Position numbers and translations under genes: made by a program. Of a stretch of DNA of 64,000 nucleotides, positions 7,661 through 16,869 are shown one piece after another. The stretch spans positions 1 to 64,000 of the forward strand of contig NZ_JANHJR010000001.1 in the NCBI RefSeq assembly GCF_024495425.1, in the 5' to 3' direction. This DNA comes from Haloarchaeobius litoreus (GTDB taxonomy: Archaea > Halobacteriota > Halobacteria > Halobacteriales > Natrialbaceae). Under the pieces are notes generated by a model. It was not told the DNA's origin and made no database searches. It was given only the letters and a program-made list of their open reading frames with translations. Position 1 is the first letter of the stretch. Every line of letters starts with the position of its first letter.

Positions 7661-8533
7661 ATGTCGCGGCTCCTCCCGTTCCGCTCGGACGAGACGACCC
7701 CCACCCCAGAACAGCCACCGCGGGTGGTCGACCTCGACAGCGACGACGCCGACCAGGTGTTCGGAGCGCTCTCCTCGGACACCGCGAGACGTATCTACAC
7801 CTGTCTGCACGAGGAGCCGCGGACCCCGAGCGACATCGCCGACGAGATCGACTCGTCGATCCAGAACGTCCGGTACCACCTCGAGAAGCTGGAGGACGCC
7901 GGCCTCATCGACGTCGTGGACGTCTGGTACTCCTCGCGCGGCAACGAGATGAACGTCTACGCACCCCAGTCCGGCCCGCTCATCGTCTCCGGGGACGAGC
8001 AGCGCTCCTCGCGGCTCCGGTCGGCGCTCGGCCGGTTCGTCGGCGGCGTCGGCGTGCTCGCGGCCGCCAGCCTGTTCGTCCAGTACGGCCTGCCACGGCT
8101 GCTCGGGCGGACCGGCTGGGGCGCGACGGGCGGGTCGGGCGGGGCGGTCGAACCGACCGGCGGCGGCGGTGACGACGCCGAGTTCGCCGCTCGGAGCGGC
8201 AACGAGACGGCGGCACCCACGACCGCCGAGGGCGACGTGGAAGTCGCCGCGGAGACCAGCACCCCACAGGCGACGGCGACCGACGGCGGAGACGTAAGCG
8301 TGTTCAACAACGACGGCAACGCGACGACCGAGACCGCCGAGATGGCGGACGCCCCCGCCACCGAGGCGGCACAGACGACCACCGACGGTGCCGCAGCCGG
8401 GGCCGACACCGCCGTGCAGGGGGCCGACGCGCTCCTCTCGACCATCGAACCCGGCCTACTCTTCTTCGCCGGCGGCCTGCTCGTGCTGACGCTCGTGCTC
8501 GGCTACTGGTACTGGTCCGGCGACCAGTACTGA
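7661..8533 (+). CDS. Membrane-anchored winged-helix (ArsR-like) regulator
   Basis: The N-terminal half (about 30-105) is a winged-helix domain: FGALSSDTARRIYTCLHEEPRTPSDIADEI, recognition helix SIQNVRYHLEKLEDAG at 66-81, and a wing ending NVYAP. A first hydrophobic segment is at about 128-147, then a long low-complexity Thr/Ala/Asp/Glu linker (150-260), then a second membrane helix at 265-285 (LLFFAGGLLVLTLVLGYWYW). DNA-binding domain plus two membrane segments suggests a regulator tethered to the membrane, with the linker outside. The start at 7661 is supported by a TATA-like GGTTTACC near 7628. The 263 bases upstream hold this promoter and that of the divergent gene; I see nothing else there. 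Confidence 0.8.
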   Translation: MSRLLPFRSDETTPTPEQPPRVVDLDSDDADQVFGALSSDTARRIYTCLHEEPRTPSDIADEIDSSIQNVRYHLEKLEDAGLIDVVDVWYSSRGNEMNVYAPQSGPLIVSGDEQRSSRLRSALGRFVGGVGVLAAASLFVQYGLPRLLGRTGWGATGGSGGAVEPTGGGGDDAEFAARSGNETAAPTTAEGDVEVAAETSTPQATATDGGDVSVFNNDGNATTETAEMADAPATEAAQTTTDGAAAGADTAVQGADALLSTIEPGLLFFAGGLLVLTLVLGYWYWSGDQY

Positions 8534-8593
8534 GGGAACCGCTGCCCCTCGGAGATACGTTCAGCCCACTTCTCCCGATAACAACAGGTATGA

Positions 8594-8634
8594 ACACGGA
8601 GCCCGTAGCTCCCGTGTCCATGAACCAGTTCATG
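8594..8634. promoter_or_regulatory. Inverted repeats in the dnaG leader
   Basis: CATGAAC (8619-8625) and GTTCATG (8628-8634) form a perfect 7-bp palindrome with a 2-base centre. Immediately before it, ACACGG (8594-8599) and CCCGTGT (8611-8617) form a near-perfect stem. Both lie 45-85 bases upstream of the dnaG start. They could be an operator or stem-loops in the 5' leader. Confidence 0.4.
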
Positions 8635-8677
8635 GCAACATCACAATCACACGCCCCCCACACGGGGCAGATCATCA

Positions 8678-10129
8678 ATGGAGGATACATCCAAATATCT
8701 CATTCACGCGACGGTAACGGCCGACGGGGTGGTCGAACGGAGTGACGTCGTCGGAGCCATCTTCGGCCAGACGGAGGGACTCCTCGGCGACGAACTCGAC
8801 CTCAGGGAGCTACAGCAGTCCTCGAAGGTCGGGCGCATCGATGTCGAGATCGACAGCGACGCCGGGCGCTCACACGGCAGCGTCACCATCGCCACGAGCC
8901 TCGACAAGGTGGCGACGGCGACGCTGGCGGCCGCGCTGGAGTCGCTGACCCGCGTCGGCCCGTGCAAGGCGACCCTCGAGGTCGCGGACATCGAGGACGT
9001 CAGGGCGGCCAAGCGCCGGCGCGTCGTCGAGCGCGCGAAGGAGCTGCTCGCGACGGCGTTCGACGACTCGATGATGAGCTCGGAGGAGATACTGCGGGAG
9101 GTCCGCGAGCACGCCCGCGTCGCCGACATCTCCGAGTACGAGGGCCTGCCGGCTGGCCCCCGCGTCGAGGAGAGCGACGCCATCGTCGTCGTCGAGGGTC
9201 GCGCGGACGTGCTCCAGCTCCTGAAGTACGGCATCAAGAACGCCATCGCCGTCGAGGGGACAGACGTGCCCGAGGCGGTCGCGACGCTCACGCAGGACCG
9301 GACCGTCACCGCGTTCCTCGACGGGGACCGGGGCGGCGACCTCATCCTGAAGGAGCTCTCGCAGGTCGGCGAGGTCGACTACGTCGCCTTCGCGCCGGCG
9401 GGCAAGTCCGTCGAGGACCTGCTCCACCACGAGGTGTTCGAGGCGCTGCGCGAGAAGGTGCCGTTCTCGGTCGTCGCCGAGACCAGCAACCCACACGAGA
9501 CGGTCGGCACGCACGAGGCGGTCTCGATGTCGACCACGGAGAGCGACGGCGGGGCCACAGAGACGTCGGGCCGCCCTGGTGCGGACGAGCCCACCGGCGC
9601 GGCGACATCGGAGTCGGCCCAGGCCACGACCGAGTCGCCGGTTGTCGAGGCCGCGGCGGAGGCCAGCGACACGGCACGGGCGACGCCAGACGGGGCGACC
9701 ACGGAGCCGGCCGACTCCGGGGGGACGACAGCGACCGATTCGGCTGCAGACGCCGCGGTCCCCGGGACCGAGTCGAGTGACGCGGAGACGGCAGCGGCGG
9801 CAGAACCGACCGACGAGCCGGCACCGCCGGACACCCTCCGGGGGCACGTCGAGGCGGTCGTCGCCGCCGGCACCGGCCAGGTGAGGCTGCTCGACGACGA
9901 CTTCGCCGCCATCGCAGCGGGACCGGCGGACGAGGCGTTCGACCTCGTCCGCGAGGCCGAGACGGTGCCACACGCCGTCGTGCTCGACGGCGAACTGGGC
10001 CAGCGCGTGCTCGACGTGTCGGCCCAGCGTGGGGTCGACCACGTCGTCGCCGCGTCGCTCGGGGAGTTCGTGAAGCGACCGACCGGGACCAGAATCCGGA
10101 CCGCGGACCGACTCCTCGGCGGCAGCTAG
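8678..10129 (+). CDS. dnaG: Archaeal DnaG-type primase / exosome subunit
   Basis: A 483-residue protein with the archaeal DnaG layout: an N-terminal domain with KYLIHATVTADGVVERSDVVGAIFGQTEGLLG at the start, and a TOPRIM domain with Glu173 (VVVEGRADV) and DGDRGG at 215-220. Archaeal DnaG has primase activity in vitro and in vivo is a structural subunit of the RNA exosome, binding Csl4 and poly(A). Residues about 270-390 are a long linker of Ser, Thr, Ala, Glu and Asp, longer than I would expect from compact homologues. A folded C-terminal domain of about 90 residues follows. It overlaps the convergent GNAT gene by 4 bases. Confidence 0.93.
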   Translation: MEDTSKYLIHATVTADGVVERSDVVGAIFGQTEGLLGDELDLRELQQSSKVGRIDVEIDSDAGRSHGSVTIATSLDKVATATLAAALESLTRVGPCKATLEVADIEDVRAAKRRRVVERAKELLATAFDDSMMSSEEILREVREHARVADISEYEGLPAGPRVEESDAIVVVEGRADVLQLLKYGIKNAIAVEGTDVPEAVATLTQDRTVTAFLDGDRGGDLILKELSQVGEVDYVAFAPAGKSVEDLLHHEVFEALREKVPFSVVAETSNPHETVGTHEAVSMSTTESDGGATETSGRPGADEPTGAATSESAQATTESPVVEAAAEASDTARATPDGATTEPADSGGTTATDSAADAAVPGTESSDAETAAAAEPTDEPAPPDTLRGHVEAVVAAGTGQVRLLDDDFAAIAAGPADEAFDLVREAETVPHAVVLDGELGQRVLDVSAQRGVDHVVAASLGEFVKRPTGTRIRTADRLLGGS

Positions 10130-10560
10130 AGCTGCAGCCGGTATCGGACGGCGTCGCCGTCCGCTTCTCCGTCCTCGGTTCCGTAGTAGCCGACCAGCGT
10201 CTCCCTTTCCTCGAAGCCGAGCTCCTCGTAGAGCGTCCGCGCCGGCGTGTTCTCGACGGCGACGACCAGCTCGACGGCTCGACAGCCCTCGCGCCGGAGC
10301 CGGGCGAGCAGCGCGAGGAACAGCTGCCGAGCACGCCCCTCGCGGCGGTGTGCGTGGGCGACGACCAGCTCGGCGACGTGGGCGACCTCGCCGGTGAACG
10401 AGTGGATGTAGCCGACGGGCACGCCGTCGACGGCCGAGACGAGCGTCACGCCGGGGGGCAGGTCGTCGAAGAGGCCCGGCACCGGCGCGTCGAGGAGGCC
10501 CTGGAGCGCCCGGAGGGCGGGCAGGTCGGCACGTGTCGCCTCGCGGACCGGCATCGTCAC
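10126..10560 (-). CDS. GNAT-family N-acetyltransferase
   Basis: A single GNAT domain of 144 residues. Strand beta4 ends in VAELVVAHAHRREGRARQLFLALLARL at about 65-91, which holds the acetyl-CoA pyrophosphate loop (R/Q-x-x-G-x-G/A form). The C-terminal ENTPARTLYEELGFEERETLVGYY is also typical. The acceptor is unknown. Its start codon overlaps the stop of the upstream DUF92 gene by 4 bases, so the two are translationally coupled. Confidence 0.87.
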   Translation of the reverse strand: MTMPVREATRADLPALRALQGLLDAPVPGLFDDLPPGVTLVSAVDGVPVGYIHSFTGEVAHVAELVVAHAHRREGRARQLFLALLARLRREGCRAVELVVAVENTPARTLYEELGFEERETLVGYYGTEDGEADGDAVRYRLQL

Positions 10561-11936
10561 GGGAGCGTCGCCCCGCCGGCGACGAACGCGACGAGCACCG
10601 CGACGACGGCCCCAGCGAGGGTCGCGAAGAAGTTCACACCCTGGTTGCCGAGGAAGTCGCCCTCGAGCGTGGCCCCGAGCAGGCTGTCGACGGTCATGCC
10701 GCCGATGCCGGCGACGAACACGACGCCCGCACCCGTCGCGGTGACCGTCGCCGAGCTGTCCACGGCCGGGAAGACGAGGAGGGCGATGGTGGCGACGACG
10801 GCCGCGCCGACGATGCCGGCGAGCTCGCCCTGCCAGGTCACCGCACCGTCGGTGCCCGGCTCGACGGGCTGGAGTGTCGTGATGAGCCGCGGCGAATCGA
10901 ACACTGCACCGATCTCGCTGGAGAGGGTGTCGCTGAGCGCGGTGGCGATGGAGCCAGCGAACGCGAACAGAAAGATGGTCCCGTCGACGCGCAGCAGGGT
11001 GACACCGGGCTCGGCGGCCGCGAAGCCCAGCACCGCGACCATCGCGACGGCGGCGTTCCCGAGGACGTTGCCCGTGCCGCGAGCGCCCTCGTTGTCCTCC
11101 GCGATACCGCGTGCCTCCTTCGTGTCGTACTGGTACTTCGTCGAGAGTGCGCCGATGGCGAAGAAGGAGATGAGGACCGCGAACCAGCCGATGCCGCCGA
11201 GGACGATGGTGAGGATGGAGAGCAGGATCCCCGTCAGCATCCCCTCGACGGACGCGGTCTGGAGGGCGAAAGAGAGGTAGCCGAGGACGAGTGTGACGCC
11301 GATGGCCGCCGCGATCTCCTGCTGGTGGACCGCCGGTGCGAGCTCGAACAGCAGCCAGAGCAGGAGGCCGACGGAGAACAGCACCAGCGGGTCGTCCCGT
11401 TCGAACAGCGCGGCTCGCAGCAGCGCACCGAGGAACGCACCGCTGACGGCCAGGAACACGACCTTCGGGAGCGTCCCCGCGATGGGCTGGTCGAGCAGCA
11501 CCCGGGCCACCAGCTGCCCCGTGATGCCGGCCACGACACCGCCGGCGACGAAGCCGGTGCTGACGTGGAAGGGGTCCGGGTACCGTATCTTGACCAGCTC
11601 CGAGGCGAGGTTGCCGTAGACGAGCAGGAGGACGGAGCCGACGAACACGTCGACCTGCAGCGGGGGGACTCGGCCGGTGCCGACGAGGTCGGTCACCGTC
11701 AGCAGTCCGAGGCCGACGACCGCGAGCCCGAAGCCGATGAGGCCGTACAGGCGTCGCTCCTTGCGGTCGCCGGGGCGAGCGAACAGTTCGAAGAGGGGGC
11801 CGTCGGTCACGATGGCGGCACCGACGAGCACGGCGGCGGCGACCGTCATCGCCGCCTCCGGCCCGACAGCTGGCAGGAGCAGCACCAGCGAGCCGACCGC
11901 CGCGAATGCACCCGCACGTCGAACTGGGGAAGTCAC
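10557..11936 (-). CDS. DUF92 family multi-pass membrane protein
   Basis: A 459-residue protein starting at GTG (11936) with about a dozen hydrophobic segments. The C-terminal half matches the DUF92 family, with KARGIAEDNEGARGTGNVLGNAAVA-like sequence around 283-305 and SDTLSSEIGAVF near 342. The family also contains plant VTE6, a phytyl-phosphate kinase, so a polyprenyl-phosphate kinase-like role is a hypothesis only. The N-terminal 200 residues are an additional membrane domain. In haloarchaea this gene keeps company with polyprenyl synthase and dnaG genes, as here. Confidence 0.85.
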   Translation of the reverse strand: MTSPVRRAGAFAAVGSLVLLLPAVGPEAAMTVAAAVLVGAAIVTDGPLFELFARPGDRKERRLYGLIGFGLAVVGLGLLTVTDLVGTGRVPPLQVDVFVGSVLLLVYGNLASELVKIRYPDPFHVSTGFVAGGVVAGITGQLVARVLLDQPIAGTLPKVVFLAVSGAFLGALLRAALFERDDPLVLFSVGLLLWLLFELAPAVHQQEIAAAIGVTLVLGYLSFALQTASVEGMLTGILLSILTIVLGGIGWFAVLISFFAIGALSTKYQYDTKEARGIAEDNEGARGTGNVLGNAAVAMVAVLGFAAAEPGVTLLRVDGTIFLFAFAGSIATALSDTLSSEIGAVFDSPRLITTLQPVEPGTDGAVTWQGELAGIVGAAVVATIALLVFPAVDSSATVTATGAGVVFVAGIGGMTVDSLLGATLEGDFLGNQGVNFFATLAGAVVAVLVAFVAGGATLP

Positions 11937-12049
11937 GCGGCCGCTTCTTTTCCCGGGGGTTACTTACCGTTTCCGAACGCCCGCCTCCCGGCTCGCGCCA
12001 CGAAAATCGCCACAGCCTCTATGCCACTCGAACGTCTCTTGGAAACGAG

Positions 12050-13447
12050 ATGGTGTCTCCGCCGGATCCCTCCGTACTCCTCGACTACACTCAGACGAAG
12101 CTCAGCGTCGTCGACGATGCGGGGACGATCAGGTACGTCAACGCCGCCGCCGAGCGGGTGATGGGGTACGAGCCGGAGACGCTGGTCGGGACCGACGCGT
12201 TCGACTACGTCCACCCGGACGACCGCGAGCGCGTGCTGGGGGCGTTCGCGGACGTCGTCGCGGGCGACCCCGACGCGGCGTCGGTCATCGAGTACCGGTA
12301 CCGGACGGCGGACGGCGGCTGGGTCTGGCTGCAGAGCCGTATCACCGAGCTCGACGACATCGACGTGGACGGCTACGTCGTCAGCTCCCACGACGTGACC
12401 GAACGGATCGCGGCACAGCGGGAGCGACAGACGACGGAGACACGGCTCCAGGAGATCGCCGCCAAGGCGGGCGACGTGCTGTGGATGTTCAGCGGGGACT
12501 GGTCGGAGTGCCTCTTCGTCAACCCCGCCTACGAGGAGGTCTACGGCCCGCCCATCGAGACGCTGTACGACGATCCCGAGAGCTTCCTCGACTCGGTCCA
12601 CCCGGACGACATCGCGGTCGTCGAAGCGGAGATGCGACGGCTCTCGAACGGGGAGCCCGCCGATATGGAGTACCGTGTGAACCCCGACACCGAGTACCGA
12701 CGCTGGGTGTGGGTGCAGGCCGACCCGATCGTCGTGGACGGGACGGTCGAGCGCATCGTCGGCTTCAGTCGCGACGTGACGGACCGACGCCGGCGCGAAC
12801 AGCAGCTCGCGGTGATGGACAAGCTCCTCCGGCACAACATCCGGAACGACATGAACGTCGTCATCGGCGAGGCCGAAAACGTCGAAGCGGAGGGAGGGCC
12901 GGAGGTCGCTGGACGGATGCGGGTGATCCGCGACACCGCGGCCCAGCTCATCATGACGGCGGAGAAGCAGCGGGAGATAATCGAGCTCCTCACGGGCCCC
13001 GGAACCCCGGAAGAGGTCGACCTGTCGGGGGCCGTCACGCGGGTCGGCCGAGCGATGCGGGAGCGGTATCCGGAGGCGGTCATCGAGGTCGACGTCCCCG
13101 AGACGGCACCGGCGTTCGCGCTCGGCGGCATCGAGACCGCCATCGCCGAACTCGCCGAGAACGCCATCGTCCACGCGACGGACGAGACGCCGACGCTCCG
13201 GCTCGCCTGCCGGATGACCGAGGAGTCCGTCGCTGTCGAGGTCGTCGACGACTGCGAGCCGATTCCGGAGTACGAGTACCGGGTCATCACCGGCGACCAC
13301 GAGATGGACGACCTGTACCACGGCAGCGGCGTCGGCCTCTGGCTCGTCTACTGGCTCGTCGAGCTCTCCGACGGCGACATCGAGTTCGAGACGCGGGAGA
13401 GTTCGGGCAACCGCGTCCGGCTCACGTTCGCCCTGGTGGCCGACTGA
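12050..13447 (+). CDS. PAS-PAS sensor histidine kinase
   Basis: A 465-residue cytoplasmic kinase. Two PAS domains (about 8-122 and 130-245) each close with a PAC-type strand and the haloarchaeal DVTERI / DVTDRRRREQ linker. The phospho-acceptor region is LLRHNIRNDMNVVIG around 259-273 with His262 as the likely site. The HATPase domain has its N-box ELAENAIVH near 367 and glycine box GSGVGLWLVYW near 425. No membrane segment is seen, so the signal is intracellular. ATG at 12050 gives the shortest protein that keeps PAS1 intact. No response regulator is adjacent, and its partner may be encoded elsewhere. It is divergent from the DUF92 gene. Confidence 0.9.
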   Translation: MVSPPDPSVLLDYTQTKLSVVDDAGTIRYVNAAAERVMGYEPETLVGTDAFDYVHPDDRERVLGAFADVVAGDPDAASVIEYRYRTADGGWVWLQSRITELDDIDVDGYVVSSHDVTERIAAQRERQTTETRLQEIAAKAGDVLWMFSGDWSECLFVNPAYEEVYGPPIETLYDDPESFLDSVHPDDIAVVEAEMRRLSNGEPADMEYRVNPDTEYRRWVWVQADPIVVDGTVERIVGFSRDVTDRRRREQQLAVMDKLLRHNIRNDMNVVIGEAENVEAEGGPEVAGRMRVIRDTAAQLIMTAEKQREIIELLTGPGTPEEVDLSGAVTRVGRAMRERYPEAVIEVDVPETAPAFALGGIETAIAELAENAIVHATDETPTLRLACRMTEESVAVEVVDDCEPIPEYEYRVITGDHEMDDLYHGSGVGLWLVYWLVELSDGDIEFETRESSGNRVRLTFALVAD

Positions 13448-13499
13448 GTCGCAACGACGAGTCGACAGGTTCAGGCTCCACCGGGTGGAACGGGGTGGC

Positions 13500-14108
13500 G
13501 TGGGACTGTACGACCGCTACCTCGCCTACCGTATCCGTCGCGACGAGGCCGCGCCGCCGGCACATGTCGCGCTCGTCATCACGGAGCGCGACCTGCTGGA
13601 ACAGGGTGCCTACGGAACGCTCTCGCGGTTCTTCGAGCTCGCCTTCGAGGTGGGTGCCGACCGCATCACGGTGTACGTCAGCGTCCTCGACGAGGCGGCA
13701 GCGCCGACGCTCGCCCGCCAGTTCGACGACCTCGACGCACCGCGTCCGGTCGCGGTGCGGGGGCCGGACGACGACGAGCGGGCCCACACACCCATCCAGG
13801 TGAGCATCGGTCTCGGCGGGAAACACGAGTTCACCGCTGCCGTCCAGGGCGTCGCGAAGGAGGTCTCGCGCGGCGAACTCGAGCCCGACGCGGTCGACGA
13901 GGACGAGATCGAGCGCCGGCTCGTGTTCCCCGCCGAGCCGGACCTGGTAATCAAGACCGGGGCCGAACGGCTCTCCGATTTCATGATCTGGCAGTCCGTC
14001 TACTCGGAGCTCTACTTCACGGACCTCAACTGGCGGGACTTCCGCGACCGGGACTTCTACCGGGCCATCCGGGAGTACCAGGACCGCCAGCGCAGATTTG
14101 GACGGTAG
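13500..14108 (+). CDS. Degenerate cis-prenyltransferase (UppS-family) subunit lacking the catalytic Asp
   Basis: The C-terminal part is plainly UppS-like: DLVIKTGAERLSDFMIWQSVYSELYFTDLNWRDF, then a terminal RQRRFGR that contains the RxG motif. The N-terminal part aligns (HVALVITERDLL) but the catalytic signature MDGN is replaced by TERD, so the Asp that binds Mg-IPP is missing. The FSSEN motif is also altered (YVSVLDE). This combination is that of eukaryotic NgBR/Nus1, the non-catalytic partner of DHDDS. The start could be GTG 13485 or GTG 13500; I chose 13500, giving 202 residues beginning GLYDRYLAYRI. It follows the kinase gene by 52 bases. Confidence 0.82.
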   Translation: MGLYDRYLAYRIRRDEAAPPAHVALVITERDLLEQGAYGTLSRFFELAFEVGADRITVYVSVLDEAAAPTLARQFDDLDAPRPVAVRGPDDDERAHTPIQVSIGLGGKHEFTAAVQGVAKEVSRGELEPDAVDEDEIERRLVFPAEPDLVIKTGAERLSDFMIWQSVYSELYFTDLNWRDFRDRDFYRAIREYQDRQRRFGR

Positions 14109-14222
14109 GGTCGGGTTACTCCGAACCGCCGTCGTCCGGTGGCGAGACCCCCCGGGCCCCCGGATGTTCCGGCTCGGAAAACGAGAGTGTGTTTTAGGGC
14201 GGTCCGCCTCCTCGACTCGACC

Positions 14223-15050
14223 GTGACGCGATTCGCCCTCCAGACGGTCGCGATAGCCCTGCTGGTCACCGTCGCGCTGGGGGTGGCCGCCGGCTCGCTG
14301 GGCGGGCTCTCGGCCGACCTCGGCCCGGACGAGGAGGGGGTCAGGACGCCCGAGGACCCGGAGAGCGGGAGCTCGGCACCGTCGAGCGCGGTGACCGGTG
14401 GGGAGACCATCGGGCAGGAGACGTACCTCCGACTGCTCGCCGCGCTGCTCGCGACCGTGCTGGTCTGTTGTTACGTGCTGTTCCCGGGGTACCGTCGGGT
14501 GGTCGTCCTCACTGGCGGGACGGGTGCGGTCGGGGTGGCGGGATACCTGCTGTACCGGCCGAGTGCCGACGTGGCTGTCCCCGCGTTCGCGACGAGCGAC
14601 GCGTTCGGGCTGGCCGGCGTCGGCCTGGTGGTCGGTCTGGTACTCGCCGGAGCGGGCCTCCTCTGGCGGTCCGACGTGCTGGCGTCTGCACAGACCCGGA
14701 CGGACGACGAGGGGGCGGTGCGCTCCGGTGGAGCGGCCGCCGGAGCGACGGGACGCCACCCGGCAAGCGCCGACGCCAGCGACCCGGTCCGGCGTGCCTG
14801 GCAGCGGATGGTCGCCGACCTGCAGCCGCCGTCGCCGGGCGCTCGCACGCCGGGCGAGCTCGCCGAGACGGCGAAGGCACACGGTCGCGACGCCGGCGCC
14901 GTCGACCGACTGACGCACCTGTTCCAGACGGTGCGCTACGGCCGACACAGCCCCGAGGAGTGTGCCGACGAGGCGCGACGGCTCGCCGACCGGGTCGCCG
15001 GTGAAGACAGCCTGGATTCGCCGGACACCCCCGACGAGGTGCAGCGATGA
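14223..15050 (+). CDS. DUF4129-domain membrane protein
   Basis: From GTG 14223 the protein has 275 residues: an N-terminal helix (FALQTVAIALLVTVALGVAAG), an acidic Ser-rich stretch, three more helices (about 85-170), and a cytoplasmic DUF4129 domain. That domain has DPVRRAWQRMVADLQPPSPG near 210, then TPGELAETA and a closing YGRHS. DUF4129 proteins are found with DUF58 and transglutaminase-like proteins in surface or envelope loci. The start is supported by a TATA-like GTTTTAGG at 14191-14198, about 29 bases away. The frame stays open upstream, but that part reads as non-coding. First gene of a four-gene overlapping operon. Confidence 0.8.
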   Translation: MTRFALQTVAIALLVTVALGVAAGSLGGLSADLGPDEEGVRTPEDPESGSSAPSSAVTGGETIGQETYLRLLAALLATVLVCCYVLFPGYRRVVVLTGGTGAVGVAGYLLYRPSADVAVPAFATSDAFGLAGVGLVVGLVLAGAGLLWRSDVLASAQTRTDDEGAVRSGGAAAGATGRHPASADASDPVRRAWQRMVADLQPPSPGARTPGELAETAKAHGRDAGAVDRLTHLFQTVRYGRHSPEECADEARRLADRVAGEDSLDSPDTPDEVQR

Positions 15051-15619
15051 GCCGGCGACCAGGCCCACGTAGCCTCCTGCTCGCGGTCGGGCTCTCGCTG
15101 GTCGGTGCCGGACTGCTCGGAACGGTCGCACCGGGGCTGGTCGTCGGCGACGCTGTCGCGCTGCTCGTCCTCGTCGCGGGGAGCGTCGCGGCGGTCGCGC
15201 TGGCGCTCGTCTACGCCCGACAGGACACACGGGCGATGGTCGGGCGGGCGACTGTCCCGGACCGGTCGGGGCCACGCGTCCCCGGACAGGCCGCCGACGA
15301 GCTGCTCGCCGGTGTGACCGCGGCCGGCCGCGTCCGCGGCGACGATGCCCGCGAGGACGTGTACGAGCGACTCACCGCGGTCGCGGTCGACACGCTCGTC
15401 GCCCGATACGACTGCACACCCGGGGAGGCGCGACGCCGGCTGGAGACGGGGTCGTGGACCAACGACCCGGTCGCGGCCGCGCTGTTCGTCGAGGGCGTCG
15501 ACCCCGAGTGGACGACACGGGACAGGCTCCGGACGCTCTGGACCGGCGAGCCACCGCTCCGTCGGCGCGCCCGGCACGCGCTCGCCGAACTCGCGGCGCT
15601 CGCGGGAGGTGAGCGATGA
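15047..15619 (+). CDS. Small membrane protein of the DUF58 cluster
   Basis: A 190-residue protein with two N-terminal helices (about 9-28 and 33-53), then a soluble helical domain. That domain contains YERLTAVAVDTLVARYDCTPGEARRRLETGSWTNDPVAAALFVEG near 105-150. I believe this is the haloarchaeal family listed as DUF7269, but that name is from memory. It overlaps the DUF4129 gene and the DUF58 gene by ATGA at both ends, showing tight translational coupling. No enzymatic motif is visible. Confidence 0.75.
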   Translation: MSRRPGPRSLLLAVGLSLVGAGLLGTVAPGLVVGDAVALLVLVAGSVAAVALALVYARQDTRAMVGRATVPDRSGPRVPGQAADELLAGVTAAGRVRGDDAREDVYERLTAVAVDTLVARYDCTPGEARRRLETGSWTNDPVAAALFVEGVDPEWTTRDRLRTLWTGEPPLRRRARHALAELAALAGGER

Positions 15620-16869
15620 ACTGGAGCCGGACGACGACCGACCGCTGGCGCTGGCTGGTCCCGGTCGCGCTCGTGCTCGCGCCCGTCGGCGTCGTCTCGT
15701 CGAACCCGGCGGTCGTGCTCTGTGCGGTCGTCTGCGTCGGCGTCGCGGCGTTCGCCCGTGCATCGCCGGAGCCGACCCCGGCCCTCGCCTGCGAGCGTCG
15801 GTTCGAGGAGCGCGACGACGGCACCGTCGGGGTCTCGCTCCGGGTCACGAACGACGGCGACGGTCCCCTGCCGGACGTGCGTGTCGTCGACGGCATCCCG
15901 GCGGACTGCACCGTGGTCGACGGGACGCCAGAGCTGACGTGCTCGCTGGCGGCCGGGGCGTCGCGAACGCTGCAGTACCGGGTCGAGTCCCCGGAATCCA
16001 CCCGACGGTTCGACGACCCGTTCGTCGTGGTCGCGGACCGTGCCGGCCGGGTGGAGCTGGACGCGCGGGTCGACGCCGGTGCGAACCGGCTGGGGAGTTC
16101 GCGGCCCCTGCCCGACGCCGAGCCGGTGGCGTTGCGTCCGCCGACGGGTGGGCCACCCGGGCCGCTGACCGGAACCGAGTCCGGCGAGGGGCTCGCGTTC
16201 CACTCGGTCCGGGAGTACCGCCGCGGTGACCCACTCGCCCGCGTCGACTGGTCCCGGTTGGCCCGGACCGGCGACCTCTCGACGGTGACGTTCCGGGCGG
16301 AGCGCGCCCCGACCGTGGTGCTGGTCGTCGACGCTCGGCCGGCCGCCTCCGTCGCGCGAGCCGCCGACGCGACGCCGGCACGGGCCCACGCGGTCGACGC
16401 CGCGCGGACGCTCGTCACCGGACTGGCGGACGCGCAGGTCGGCCTCGCGGTGGTCGGGTCGGGCGTGTCGTGGACGCCGCCGGGGACCGGACGTACACAC
16501 CACGCGCGGCTCCGACGCGAACTCGACACCGACCCCGCGCTGGTCGCGCCGCCCGAGGGTCCGGACCCCGACCTCGAATCGGTGGCGTCGACGCTCCGGG
16601 CGCGCGCACCGGCCGACGCGCAGGTCTGCCTGCTGACGCCGCTGTGTGACGACGAGGTGGCGACGCTGGCTCGGCGGCTCGACGCCGGCGGGACGCCCGT
16701 CTCCGTCGTCAGCCCGGACCCGACGACTGTCGACGGGCCGGGCACCCAGCTCGCACATCTGGAGCGCGGGGCCCGGGTCCGTGACCTTCGACGGGCCGGA
16801 GTTCCGGTGCTCGACTGGCGGGAGGGCGACGCCCGCGAGGCGTTCGCGCGCTCGGGGTGGTCCCGATGA
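15616..16869 (+). CDS. DUF58 domain protein (vWA-like)
   Basis: A 417-residue protein: two N-terminal membrane helices (about 12-50), a beta-rich extracytoplasmic or linker domain with CARF-like repeats of conserved-disorder type (75-165), then the DUF58 region. Its signature GLAFHSVREYRRGDPLARVDWSRLARTGDL lies near 193-222 and leads into a vWA-like strand TVVLVVDARPA. DUF58 proteins usually work with a MoxR AAA ATPase in assembly or quality control of surface complexes; none is in this window. Overlaps both neighbours by 4 bases. Confidence 0.88.
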   Translation: MNWSRTTTDRWRWLVPVALVLAPVGVVSSNPAVVLCAVVCVGVAAFARASPEPTPALACERRFEERDDGTVGVSLRVTNDGDGPLPDVRVVDGIPADCTVVDGTPELTCSLAAGASRTLQYRVESPESTRRFDDPFVVVADRAGRVELDARVDAGANRLGSSRPLPDAEPVALRPPTGGPPGPLTGTESGEGLAFHSVREYRRGDPLARVDWSRLARTGDLSTVTFRAERAPTVVLVVDARPAASVARAADATPARAHAVDAARTLVTGLADAQVGLAVVGSGVSWTPPGTGRTHHARLRRELDTDPALVAPPEGPDPDLESVASTLRARAPADAQVCLLTPLCDDEVATLARRLDAGGTPVSVVSPDPTTVDGPGTQLAHLERGARVRDLRRAGVPVLDWREGDAREAFARSGWSR

